From Veillonella caviae (lineage in GTDB: Bacteria > Bacillota > Negativicutes > Veillonellales > Veillonellaceae), in NCBI RefSeq assembly GCF_003992125.1, contig NZ_RQUY01000022.1, positions 1-34,736 on the forward strand: a stretch of DNA of 34,736 nt, written 5' to 3'. Below the pieces are notes generated by a model, which had not been told where the DNA came from, searched no databases, and was given only the letters and a program-made list of their open reading frames with translations. A program made the translations under genes and the position numbers. This document shows positions 27,307-34,736 of this stretch, in pieces. The first letter of the stretch is position 1; each line of letters opens with the position of its first letter.

Positions 27307-29460
27307 ATGGAAGCCATACGAGGATTTGTATATCGAATTATATATCAGAATACACAGAACACGTATTGCGTATTCCTGTTAAAAGACTATAACGAAGAAA
27401 CCATCCCTTGTACCGGTCGATTCGAAGCACCTAAAGAGGGAGAAGATATTGAATTAAAAGGTCGTTACGTAGAACATCAAAAATACGGATATCAATTTGA
27501 TGCATCTAGTATTGAAAAATTGAAACCTGATAATATGGGGGCCGCTCGTACATACTTAATGAATCTAGGTATTAAAGGGCTTGGGGAAAAATCGGTTGAA
27601 AAAATCTGCGATTATTTTGGACTTCGTCTCCTTGATGTATTGCGTGAGGACCAGCCTAAAGAAATTAAAGATGTACCGGGGCTTCGTCAATCTGTTAAAG
27701 ATGAGCTCTACAATACATTGCTAGGGGAAGGTATATTATCTGAGCTGAATCATTTTTTTGAATCCCATCAAATTTCTGCTAAATGGTCTAGACAAGTGTA
27801 TACTTATTATGGTGCTGGATCGATTGCTGTTTTAGAGGATAATCCTTATACCTTGCTTCGTATAGCTCCTGATATGTTGTTTAATACGGCCGATACATTA
27901 GCTTTTAATTTAGGTATTGCCATAGATGATGAGCGCCGTTTAGAGGCTGGTATTAATTGGATTTTAGGACTTTTGGACAATCAAGGTCATACTTGTTTGC
28001 CTGTAGATGAATTGATTAGTCGTGCATATCAACTCCTCAATGTAGATCCTGATATGATTGCTGATTTTATTGAAACTATTATTTCTCAAGGTATACTGTA
28101 CAGTACATATTATGATGATATTCTTTACATTTATCCTCCTGAAATGTATGTGTCAGAAGTAGAAGGGGTTCATTATACACGAGATTTTCTCATCGAAGCA
28201 GATCCTATAGCTTTGGATATACCTAATTTTATTGAACGTTTTGAATCTGATAATCATATTACTTTTGGCTCAGAGCAAAAGGAAGCTATAGAATTATCAT
28301 TTTTTGAAAAATTTTCTCTCATTACAGGGGGGCCTGGAACAGGGAAAACGACGATTATTAAAGCTTTAGTTAAAGGTTTTCAGCTCGGTGGCTTAGGACG
28401 TATTGTTCTATGTGCTCCTACAGGACGTGCAGCGAAACGCCTAACAGAGGCTACTGAGTTTGAAGCTACAACGATACATCGTTTATTGATGCCTGTAGTA
28501 GGCAGTGATTCTTATGATTTCACAAAAAATGAAGATGACCCATTAGATATCGATGTCATTATTATCGATGAAGCATCGATGCTCAATGTGAGACTTTATT
28601 ATTCTTTAATGGCTGCTATTCCTAGAGAAGCTCATGTTATTATCGTTGGGGATGTGGATCAATTGCCTCCTATTGGTGCAGGTTTTGTTTTGAAAGACAT
28701 GCTTGATAGTGATATGGTGCCTTATACACGATTACATCAAATTTATCGTCAGAACTCTGGTAATAGTATCGTCGATAGTGCGTATGCTATCAACCGTGGT
28801 GACATGCCCAATCTCGATGCAAACAGAGATGAGTTTACTTTCATAGCCGTTAATTCGTTAACGGATATGATGAAAGCTATTATTGATGTATATAAACGGG
28901 AAAAAGAAAATGTAGACGATGAGCTAGATATTCAAATTATTTCTCCTATGCGGCGCGGTAAGGCAGGGAGTACCAGTATTTCACAATATGTACAGCAAGC
29001 TGTTAACCCTGCCGAAAGTTATAAAGGAGAAGTGCGTGCTAATGGTATTACTTATCGTGTTGGCGATAAGGTGATACAAGTCATGAACAATTATGAATTA
29101 GAAGTATTTAATGGTGAAATTGGTATTATTTATGCTATTACTAAGACCGATATTTGCATTCGTTTTATCCATAAAGAAGTGCGATTATCCGTCGATGAAG
29201 CGCATATGATTATGCCTGCCTATGCCATTACGGTTCATAAGAGTCAAGGTAGTGAATATGGTGTTGTTATCATTCCATTCATTCCTATGTATGGTAATAT
29301 GTTACAGCGTAATCTATTATATACAGCGGTAACTCGGGCGAAACGGAGGGTCATCATGATTGGCACCAAGAATTCCGTTGAGCGTGCCGTTAAGACCGTT
29401 AATGGTGAAGAACGATATACATTGTTTAAAGAACGGTTGCAACGAAAGTGTGATGGATAA
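27307..29460 (+). CDS. recD2: ATP-dependent RecD2 helicase
   Basis: This 717-residue superfamily 1 5'-3' helicase is of the RecD2 type, which functions without RecBC. An N-terminal OB-like and helix-hairpin-helix region (about 1-300) precedes the motor. Motor motifs are ITGGPGTGKTTIIKAL, IIIDEASMLN, VGDVDQLPPIGAG and the C-terminal TVHKSQGSEY with LLYTAVTRAKRRV. Length is normal. ATG at 27307 follows TTGGAG. It overlaps comF by one base (TAATG), so it is coupled to a competence gene. Confidence 0.95.
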   Translation: MEAIRGFVYRIIYQNTQNTYCVFLLKDYNEETIPCTGRFEAPKEGEDIELKGRYVEHQKYGYQFDASSIEKLKPDNMGAARTYLMNLGIKGLGEKSVEKICDYFGLRLLDVLREDQPKEIKDVPGLRQSVKDELYNTLLGEGILSELNHFFESHQISAKWSRQVYTYYGAGSIAVLEDNPYTLLRIAPDMLFNTADTLAFNLGIAIDDERRLEAGINWILGLLDNQGHTCLPVDELISRAYQLLNVDPDMIADFIETIISQGILYSTYYDDILYIYPPEMYVSEVEGVHYTRDFLIEADPIALDIPNFIERFESDNHITFGSEQKEAIELSFFEKFSLITGGPGTGKTTIIKALVKGFQLGGLGRIVLCAPTGRAAKRLTEATEFEATTIHRLLMPVVGSDSYDFTKNEDDPLDIDVIIIDEASMLNVRLYYSLMAAIPREAHVIIVGDVDQLPPIGAGFVLKDMLDSDMVPYTRLHQIYRQNSGNSIVDSAYAINRGDMPNLDANRDEFTFIAVNSLTDMMKAIIDVYKREKENVDDELDIQIISPMRRGKAGSTSISQYVQQAVNPAESYKGEVRANGITYRVGDKVIQVMNNYELEVFNGEIGIIYAITKTDICIRFIHKEVRLSVDEAHMIMPAYAITVHKSQGSEYGVVIIPFIPMYGNMLQRNLLYTAVTRAKRRVIMIGTKNSVERAVKTVNGEERYTLFKERLQRKCDG

Positions 29461-30218
29461 TGGGGTTTTTAGATTTTTTATTTCCTCCTCTGTGCCCTCA
29501 TTGTGGGGCACCTGTAGTTAGCCAAGGTCGTTGGTGTGATTCGTGTATTGATGATGTACTACATATCAGACAAGTGCCACAAAAATTTTTACACTCCCTT
29601 GATAAAGTTTGGATACTAGCCGATTATCGAGGTGGCATTAAGTCCATGATATATGATGTAAAATTTAATGCGAAAAAGGAGCAGTCCAAAGGAGCTGCTC
29701 CTTTTTTAGCATCGTACAATTTGTACGTACACGAATATATGCCACATTATATAGTGCCTATTCCATCTAGCGAGGAAAAAAAGAAAATACGAGGGTATAA
29801 TCAAGTTGATTTATTTTTTATGGGATGGGCTAATTGTTTAGAAGAAAGTAATGTCTTAAAAGAAAATGAATGCTTTAGCCCATATAGGGATAACAATAAT
29901 CATAGATTTATATGTAGCGATTGTAAACAAAAAGTGTATGAAATAGATGAGCATTATTTTGTATGGCTCGACTGTTTATATAAAATGGATACTCATAAGG
30001 ATATGTGGCGCCTCACTGGTACTGAGCGATTAGAAACGGTGAAACATGCATTTATGTGGAATTGTGAATACAATGAAACTATAATAAAAGGGAAACGTAT
30101 TTTATTAGTAGATGATATATACACTACAGGGGCTACATTAGAATCAGCAGGTGCTGTGTTACGTCAATACAAACCTGCATCAATAGAGTCACTGACTTTA
30201 GCCAGTGGGAGTTTTTAG
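29460..30218 (+). CDS. comF: ComF family protein (phosphoribosyltransferase-like) with insertion
   Basis: This 252-residue protein has an N-terminal zinc finger (C12-x2-C15, C26-x2-C29) and a C-terminal type I phosphoribosyltransferase fold with the PRPP loop LLVDDIYTTGAT (215-226). ComFC relatives are needed for DNA uptake in naturally competent bacteria. RGYNQVDLFF and the region around ERLETVKHAF are family-typical. Between them, about 33 residues (133-167) look extra and include a second C-x2-C (C152, C155). It is the last gene of the nusA run and faces a bidirectional terminator. Confidence 0.92.
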   Translation: MGFLDFLFPPLCPHCGAPVVSQGRWCDSCIDDVLHIRQVPQKFLHSLDKVWILADYRGGIKSMIYDVKFNAKKEQSKGAAPFLASYNLYVHEYMPHYIVPIPSSEEKKKIRGYNQVDLFFMGWANCLEESNVLKENECFSPYRDNNNHRFICSDCKQKVYEIDEHYFVWLDCLYKMDTHKDMWRLTGTERLETVKHAFMWNCEYNETIIKGKRILLVDDIYTTGATLESAGAVLRQYKPASIESLTLASGSF

Positions 30219-30310
30219 TATTGGTATTTTTATAAGGTGGGGGCTATTTCTACTCAATATAATCTAATTTGTAAGTATAATTTCCTCTGAATAAATGTAA
30301 ATATGGAAAT

Positions 30311-30346
30311 AAAACGAGTCTTACCATGATGATAAGACTCGTTTTT
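30311..30346. terminator. Bidirectional terminator between comF and the HD-GYP gene
   Basis: AAAACGAGTCTTA and TAAGACTCGTTTT are perfect 13-nt complements around a 9-nt loop, with A- and T-tracts on both sides. It serves the convergent genes on either side. Confidence 0.92.
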
Positions 30347-30367
30347 ACGTATTATTTTCTTGTTAGA

Positions 30368-30970
30368 TTATCCTAATACTTCGATGAACGCTTTCACGAC
30401 ATCTGGATCAAAGAGCGAACCGGAAGCACTGAATAATTCTTCTTTTGCTTTCGATTTTGTTTTTGCCCAAAATTCTGTAGAGGGATTTACAGTAGAATCG
30501 TAGTAATCTGCTACAGCAATGATACGAGCACCTAGTGGAATATTGGCACCTCGTAAATGTTTTGGATATCCAGAACCATCCCATTTTTCATGATGGTAGC
30601 GGATATAAGGCAAAATTTGTTGGCAACATGGATAATTTTCAATCATGTTGGCGCCACTTGCTGCATGTTGTTTGTATTTAGACATTTCTTGTTTATTTAG
30701 ATATGGTGCTTTTTGTATCATCGTATTAGGAATCATCAATAATCCCACATCATGTAAAAGTGCAGCATGACGAATTTGTTCGATTTCATTTAATGGTAAT
30801 CCCATCTTTGCGGCAATGCTCACTGCATAGTTGGACACTTGTACGGAATGCGTATACAAGTGATAGCTTTTCATCTGAATCATCTGCAACAGTTGAGCAC
30901 TTATGGCTTCTAAACTATCTTTCTCTAATTCATACAGTCCAGATGGCTGCATTAAAGATAACATAAACAT
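30368..30970 (-). CDS. HD-GYP domain protein
   Basis: This 200-residue stand-alone HD-GYP domain has no sensory or receiver domain. Metal ligands are H41, H73-D74, H102 and H126-H127, and HHEKWDGSGYP (126-136) carries the GYP signature. The canonical HDxGK reads HDVGL, so Lys is Leu77. Active members hydrolyse cyclic-di-GMP or related dinucleotides, so activity here is uncertain. The frame is open to a TTG at 31000, but ATG at 30970 has AGAGGGG 6 nt before it and is preferred. A 12-bp hairpin sits in the leader (30992-31024), with a possible TATAAT at 31062-31067. Confidence 0.88.
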   Translation of the reverse strand: MFMLSLMQPSGLYELEKDSLEAISAQLLQMIQMKSYHLYTHSVQVSNYAVSIAAKMGLPLNEIEQIRHAALLHDVGLLMIPNTMIQKAPYLNKQEMSKYKQHAASGANMIENYPCCQQILPYIRYHHEKWDGSGYPKHLRGANIPLGARIIAVADYYDSTVNPSTEFWAKTKSKAKEELFSASGSLFDPDVVKAFIEVLG

Positions 30971-30991
30971 AGTAAACCCCTCTAACACTAG

Positions 30992-31024
30992 GATGTACAA
31001 ACCAACCCCAATGGCTTATACATC
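30992..31024 (-). promoter_or_regulatory. Leader hairpin of the HD-GYP gene
   Basis: On the minus-strand transcript GAUGUAUAAGCC (31024-31013) pairs with GGUUUGUACAUC (31003-30992) over 12 bp, two of them G-U, around a 9-nt loop. It ends about 10 nt before the ribosome binding site and has no T-tract, so it is not a terminator. A control element or a processing site are both possible. Confidence 0.5.
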
Positions 31025-31440
31025 GTACAACTTAAGGCCGATCTTCTTTAACAGTATTCGTATTATACACTAAATCTTGAGATTTGTGTATGTGGTAAAA
31101 GTGTCAAAAAACATCAAGTATTCATATTTAGCATAGAAAAAGTAATTGACAAAAACAGAATGCATTAAGTACGAGGGTTCAAAATTATGTATTAATAAAT
31201 ATAATGGAATAATGAAGAAAAACTTATGGTTTCTATTCCTATTTTCTATACATAGAAAATTAGGGGTTGAAATTTTAATTCTCATGCAATTGATAATATA
31301 TAAAATATATGTTTGCATTAATTGTTTGTTATTATATTTTGCTTTCTTTCTATTACGTTAACAGAATTGATAGACTAGATGTTTATAAAAGTAAAAGGTA
31401 GATAACCTTGCTATATACGTTTTGAATACGAAGTAAGGTA
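31025..31440. other. AT-rich intergenic stretch without a supported gene
   Basis: No convincing coding region is visible. Features seen are a minus-strand TATAAT (31062-31067) for the HD-GYP gene, a 20-bp palindrome at 31241-31260, and an 8-bp stem (31405-31412 with 31432-31439) just ahead of the RNA promoter. Confidence 0.6.
31241..31260. repeat. 20-bp palindrome
   Basis: ATTTTCTAT and ATAGAAAAT are perfect 9-nt arms around AC. It stands alone in AT-rich sequence about 200 bp before the RNA promoter, so it may be an operator or a chance palindrome. Confidence 0.45.
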
Positions 31441-31470
31441 TAGACAATATAGAGTTATTTCATCTATAAT
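31441..31470 (+). promoter_or_regulatory. Promoter of the non-coding RNA
   Basis: TAGACA (31441-31446) and a consensus TATAAT (31465-31470) are 18 nt apart, predicting a start near 31477, right before the structured, GC-richer segment. A second TATAAT follows at 31474-31479. Confidence 0.8.
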
Positions 31471-31476
31471 AAATAT

Positions 31477-31707
31477 AATACGGGTCTGTGGTTGTAAGTC
31501 GAGGCCAGTCGCAGGCAAAACGATCCACATAAGCAGTTAAAAAACTGTGAGCATGGTGCGGCTTAGATGTAAGTCCTGCCGGTAAACCGAGAGGAGTAGT
31601 AGTGGGGGGTCTCAGACCTATGAGCGAACCTTCCAGCAGGCGAGTGTGGGGGCAAAGACCAGGTCAGCCGTATAACGGGCACATGAGGCTTTTCTCATGT
31701 GCTTTTT
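31477..31707 (+). ncRNA. Structured non-coding RNA, possibly raiA motif
   Basis: A GC-richer block of about 230 nt stands between very AT-rich flanks, with a strong promoter before it and a perfect intrinsic terminator at its end, and no open reading frame. Visible helices are GCAGTT/AACTGT (31533-31548), CAC-AT/AT-GGTG enclosing it, CGG/CCG (31580-31589) and GGTC/GACC (31608-31618). GGTC (31483-31486) with GACC (31657-31660) and GGTTG (31490-31494) with CAGCC (31665-31669) would cross, suggesting a pseudoknot. CCTGC (31575-31579) can pair with GCAGG at either 31511 or 31636. It lacks the conserved marks of RNase P RNA, tmRNA and SRP RNA. Size, terminator and closeness to comF recall the raiA motif, but this is from memory. 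Confidence 0.75.
31679..31707 (+). terminator. Intrinsic terminator of the non-coding RNA
   Basis: GCACATGAG and CTCATGTGC form a perfect 9-bp stem with a 6-nt loop, followed directly by five T residues. Confidence 0.93.
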
Positions 31708-31958
31708 GCGTTGTATTTTATGAAAAGTGAAATGATTGCAGAATATAATGATTGCTAAATACTTAGATTTGCAAAAAAAATTTTGTCTTATATCTCAGGA
31801 GTTTTCCATTTTCTTATGCATATGTATATAAAAAGCTGATTTTCATTGTAATTGTTAGCTTTGAATATACAGTGGAAGTATAAATATTCGAATGCTGTAT
31901 AAAAAAGATTGAAATATGCCGAATATACAAGTTCTATAGAGAATTTTATACAAAAATA
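31708..31958. other. AT-rich upstream region of the ABC transporter
   Basis: No gene is visible. GAATATACA appears twice (31863 and 31921), and AAGCTGA/TTAGCTT can form a weak stem near 31832-31861. These could be regulator sites for the transporter, but nothing identifies a regulator. Confidence 0.4.
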
Positions 31959-31987
31959 TTGACATAAATATTCCTTATATATATACT
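31959..31987 (+). promoter_or_regulatory. Promoter of the amino-acid ABC transporter operon
   Basis: A consensus TTGACA (31959-31964) and TATACT (31982-31987) are exactly 17 nt apart, about 37 nt before the start codon of the binding protein. Confidence 0.85.
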
Positions 31988-32030
31988 ATGAATATAGTGA
32001 AATATGGTTTATTAAGTGGGGGATGACAGA

Positions 32031-32837
32031 ATGATTCACAATAAAGTAAAAAAAATAATTCTAGGTAGTTTGATGATTGTTATGGCTGGTTCCGTCGTAG
32101 GTGGTTGCGGATCAGATACTGCATCTAAAAATGAAAAAATCGTAGTTGGTACTAATGCTACATTTGTGCCGTTTGAATTTAAAGATGATAAAACTGGCGA
32201 TTATACAGGTTTTGATATTGAATTGATTCGCGCTATTGGTAAACGTCTTAACAAAAATGTAGAACTTAAAAACGTATCTTTTGATGCTTTGATTCCTGCT
32301 TTAAATACACATGATATCGATGTAGCAGCATCTGGTATGACTATTACAAAAGCAAGAAGCGAAAAGGTATTATTTTCTTCACCATATTATGAAAATGCAT
32401 TGGCTATCGTGTATAAAGGTGCTACGGATATTAATAGCTTAGATGACTTAAAAGGGAAAAAAGTAGCGGCTCAATTAGGAACAACTGGTGCTGATTTGGC
32501 TCATAAAATTGATGGTACTATAGTAAAAGAATTTGACCATAGTAATGAAGCTTTGTTAGAATTACAGAATGGTGGTGTTGATGCAACTGTAATTGATTTG
32601 CCGGTAGCGCAATATTATAGTACTAAACATCCAGATCAAAATATTAAATTTTTAGCATATCCTAATACTAAAGAATATTTAGGACTGGCAATAAATAAGG
32701 ATAATAAAGCATTGCAAGAACAAATTAATAAAGCTATTGCTGATATGAAAGCAGATGGTGAATTTAATACATTATATAAAAAATGGTTCAACGTTGATGC
32801 GCCAGCGGATATGCCGGTAGTTTTAGATTTTAAATAA
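32031..32837 (+). CDS. Amino-acid ABC transporter substrate-binding lipoprotein (family 3)
   Basis: This 268-residue protein has a lipoprotein signal with lipobox VGGC (Cys26), then a periplasmic-binding fold of the polar amino acid (GlnH/ArtJ/HisJ) type. Marks are VVGTNATFVPFEF, YTGFDIELIRAIGKRL, FDALIPALNTHDIDVAASGMT and VLFSSPYYEN. Glutamine or a basic amino acid is a likely ligand, but specificity is not readable. A GTG at 32016 is in frame. ATG at 32031 is preferred because GGGGGA precedes it and it gives a proper signal peptide. It leads the operon with the broken permease and the ATPase. Confidence 0.93.
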   Translation: MIHNKVKKIILGSLMIVMAGSVVGGCGSDTASKNEKIVVGTNATFVPFEFKDDKTGDYTGFDIELIRAIGKRLNKNVELKNVSFDALIPALNTHDIDVAASGMTITKARSEKVLFSSPYYENALAIVYKGATDINSLDDLKGKKVAAQLGTTGADLAHKIDGTIVKEFDHSNEALLELQNGGVDATVIDLPVAQYYSTKHPDQNIKFLAYPNTKEYLGLAINKDNKALQEQINKAIADMKADGEFNTLYKKWFNVDAPADMPVVLDFK

Positions 32838-32851
32838 TAAGGGAGTAATGG

Positions 32852-33502
32852 ATGGACTGGAATGTCATAATCAACAATTTTCCTTTGCTGTTGCAAGGGG
32901 CTTTAGTGACTGTTGAAATTACAGCTATGTCTGTAGGCTGTGGTTTTCTTATTGGTTTGTTAGTAGCTTTGGCGGGATTATCTCGATTTACAATCGTACG
33001 GTTGTTATCAAAGTGCTATGTAGATATTATCCGTGGTACACCGTTATTGGTACAAATTTTCTTAATCTACTTTGCATTGCCAATGTTAACAGGCCAACGT
33101 GTCGATCCATTCATTGCTGCCGTAACAGCATGTAGTATTAACTCTGGTGCCTATGTATCTGAGATTTTCCGTGCGGGCATTCAATCAATTGATAAAGGTC
33201 AAATGGAAGCCGGTCGTTCTCTAGGTTTATCTTGAGTTCAAACTATGCGCTACATCATTATGCCACAAGCTTTTAGAGCTATTATTCCGCCATTGGGGAA
33301 TGAATTTATTGCTATGTTAAAAGATTCTTCCTTAGTTTCTGTTATTGGATTTGAGGAATTGACACGTCGTGGTCAATTAATTATTGCAAAAACTTATGCA
33401 TCCTTTGAAATTTGGGGTGCTGTTGCCATAATATACTTGGTTATGACTGTAAGTATCTCCCAATTAGTTGGTTACTTGGAAAGGAAAAATAGCGCAAAAT
33501 GA
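32852..33502 (+). pseudogene. Amino-acid ABC transporter permease with an in-frame TGA
   Basis: The frame encodes a His/Gln/Arg-type permease of normal length (216 codons), but codon 128 is TGA at 33233-33235. Before it are 127 residues ending EAGRSLGLS. After it, 88 residues in the same frame begin VQTMRYIIMPQAF. The stop falls inside the conserved EAA loop that contacts the ATPase, at a site where relatives usually have an aromatic residue, so a TGG-to-TGA change is the simplest reading. There is no frameshift. An ATG at 33245 could restart, but that product would lack the first membrane helices. It starts 14 nt after the binding-protein gene and overlaps the ATPase by 4 nt. Confidence 0.9.
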
Positions 33503-34218
33503 TTATCTTAGATAATGTACGTAAATCCTTTGGGAAAAATGAAGTATTAAAAGGTATTAATCTTCGTGTAAATAAAGGTGAGGTCGTAGTTATTATTGGC
33601 CCGTCTGGTTCTGGTAAAAGTACGGTGTTACGTACTATGAACTATTTAGAAGAACCTACTAGTGGCAAAGTTATCGTAGATGGTATGGATTTATCTGATA
33701 AGGATAAATTAAATGAAGTTCGCACAGAAGTAGGTATGGTATTCCAAAACTTTAATTTATTTCCTCATATGACAGTATTGGAAAATTTAACATTGGCTCA
33801 AACCAAGGTACGTAAAACATCAAAAAATGAAGCTGACCAAATTGCTATTAAATTATTAGAACGTGTTGGGTTGGCAGATAAAGCTGATGCATATCCTAAT
33901 TCTTTATCAGGTGGTCAGAAACAGCGTGTTGCTATTGCTCGTGCGTTAGCGATGAAACCGAAAGTAATGCTTTTCGATGAACCTACATCGGCATTAGATC
34001 CTGAAATGGTTCGTGAAGTATTAGATGTTATGAAATCATTGGCTAAAGATGGAATGACTATGGTTATCGTTACTCATGAAATGGGATTTGCAAAAGAAGT
34101 AGCTCATCGTGTACTATTTGTGGATGGTGGTCTTATTTTAGAAGACGGTACACCTAAACAAGTATTTGATGAACCTACTAATGATAGAACAAAATTATTT
34201 TTATCGAAAATTTTATAA
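33499..34218 (+). CDS. Amino-acid ABC transporter ATP-binding protein (GlnQ-like)
   Basis: This 239-residue ATPase energises uptake by the adjacent system. Walker A is GPSGSGKST (34-42), followed by the Q-loop region [17 protein letters not shown], the signature [15 protein letters not shown] (136-150), Walker [15 protein letters not shown] with D160 and E161, and the switch His in VTHEMGFA. This is the polar amino acid subfamily. It overlaps the permease by ATGA. The gene itself is intact, so loss of the permease would leave it without its usual partner unless readthrough or another permease serves it. Confidence 0.95.
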   Translation: MIILDNVRKSFGKNEVLKGINLRVNKGEVVVIIGPSGSGKSTVLRTMNYLEEPTSGKVIVDGMDLSDKDKLNEVRTEVGMVFQNFNLFPHMTVLENLTLAQTKVRKTSKNEADQIAIKLLERVGLADKADAYPNSLSGGQKQRVAIARALAMKPKVMLFDEPTSALDPEMVREVLDVMKSLAKDGMTMVIVTHEMGFAKEVAHRVLFVDGGLILEDGTPKQVFDEPTNDRTKLFLSKIL

Positions 34219-34322
34219 TTAGGTATAGTTTAGCTTTGTAAATTAAATATATATAAATGTGCATAGAACTGTTTGTACTATTTGTTATATATACTTATTT
34301 ATTAGGCATACTACTAAAGAAG

Positions 34323-34361
34323 TAGCTCTTGATTGTTGTTTGATGATTAAGGGCTATTTTT
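34323..34361 (+). terminator. Intrinsic terminator of the ABC transporter operon
   Basis: TAGCTCTTGAT (34323-34333) pairs with ATTAAGGGCTA (34346-34356) over 11 bp with two G-U pairs, and five T residues follow. It lies about 105 nt after the ATPase stop. Confidence 0.85.
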
Positions 34362-34736
34362 GTATTTATAAATAAGAGAACATTTAGAAAATATATTTTA
34401 TCTGCATATGAATGTATACTCTAAAGATATATCACATAATCTGATGAGTGGAAAATCATATAATATAGATAAACCTTTATATAAAATCTTTATTCTGTAT
34501 AATTTAATCTGTATTTACAGATTATTAATATAAATATTTGTGATATGAATTGAATTTATACATATAAGGATGTGAATAATAACTTTTAATGCAACTATGA
34601 TTTATTAATATAGATGTAGGCTTATAGATAGTTAAAATATACATACAAAAAGAGTATCGTAAAATCGATAGTTATTGCTGTAGATGATGTTACTGAGTAA
34701 TTTTAAATATTTGTATAATCATTAAAAATACATTTA
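34362..34736. other. AT-rich terminal intergenic region
   Basis: No coding region is supported on either strand. A TATAAT at 34498-34503 and the palindrome just after it suggest regulatory sequence for a plus-strand gene beyond the window. Confidence 0.5.
34505..34524. repeat. 20-bp palindrome downstream of a TATAAT
   Basis: TAATCTGTA and TACAGATTA are perfect 9-nt arms around TT. It begins 2 nt after the TATAAT at 34498-34503, where an operator would block transcription. No regulator can be named. Confidence 0.55.

Noticed and set aside
30971-31060. Cyclic-di-GMP riboswitch in the HD-GYP leader
   Set aside because: The leader has a single hairpin and lacks the GEMM core sequence and its two paired arms.
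31146-31361. Small hydrophobic peptide (ATG at 31212, 49 residues) as a toxin candidate
   Set aside because: Its composition is what AT-rich DNA gives by chance, and no good ribosome binding site is present. A type I toxin would also need an antisense RNA, which I do not see.
31477-31707. RNase P RNA, tmRNA or SRP RNA identity for the non-coding RNA
   Set aside because: The conserved GAGGAAAGTCC and ACAGAA segments of RNase P, the tmRNA termini, and the GGAAGG loop region of SRP RNA are not found.

Overview
The window looks like chromosome from a low-GC Firmicute of the Negativicutes, most probably Veillonella or a close relative. This is inferred from the AT-rich sequence, the strong AGGAGG ribosome binding sites, a Firmicute-type nusA operon (short NusA, ylxR, ylxQ), RecD2, a Cys4 L28 and the gene content. 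No rRNA or tRNA is present to confirm it. Almost all of it is core, vertically inherited sequence. I see no prophage, insertion sequence, CRISPR array or integrase.

Layout. 1-450: possible end of an unknown gene, then rpmB on the minus strand. 500-2950: recG and a small tautomerase. 3030-8589: a tight plus-strand run of guaB, a WecG/TagA/CpsF glycosyltransferase, psd, pssA, a membrane GT2 glycosyltransferase and surE, mostly envelope and phospholipid synthesis. 8640-13248: purine salvage (deoB, purine permease, adenine deaminase). 13454-18525: rpsT (minus), then polA, coaE, a lytic transglycosylase and an unknown protein. 18545-30218: twelve genes in one probable operon with gaps of 20 nt or less (rimP, nusA, rnpM/ylxR, ylxQ, infB, rbfA, nrnA, truB, ribF, a chorismate mutase-shikimate kinase fusion, recD2, comF), preceded by a promoter and a leader hairpin. 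30368-30970: a minus-strand HD-GYP gene with a hairpin in its leader. 31441-31707: a strong promoter, a structured non-coding RNA of about 230 nt and a perfect terminator. 31959-34218: an amino-acid ABC transporter whose permease is split by an in-frame TGA. 34219-34736: an AT-rich gap with a terminator and a palindrome.

The points most worth following are the non-coding RNA near comF (raiA motif is my best guess), the Trp-to-stop change in the ABC permease, and the chorismate mutase-shikimate kinase fusion in which the usual shikimate-binding Arg appears as Ser. Further points are family-atypical insertions in TruB and ComF, an HD-GYP protein with a changed HDxGK motif, and several palindromes or leader hairpins next to promoters.
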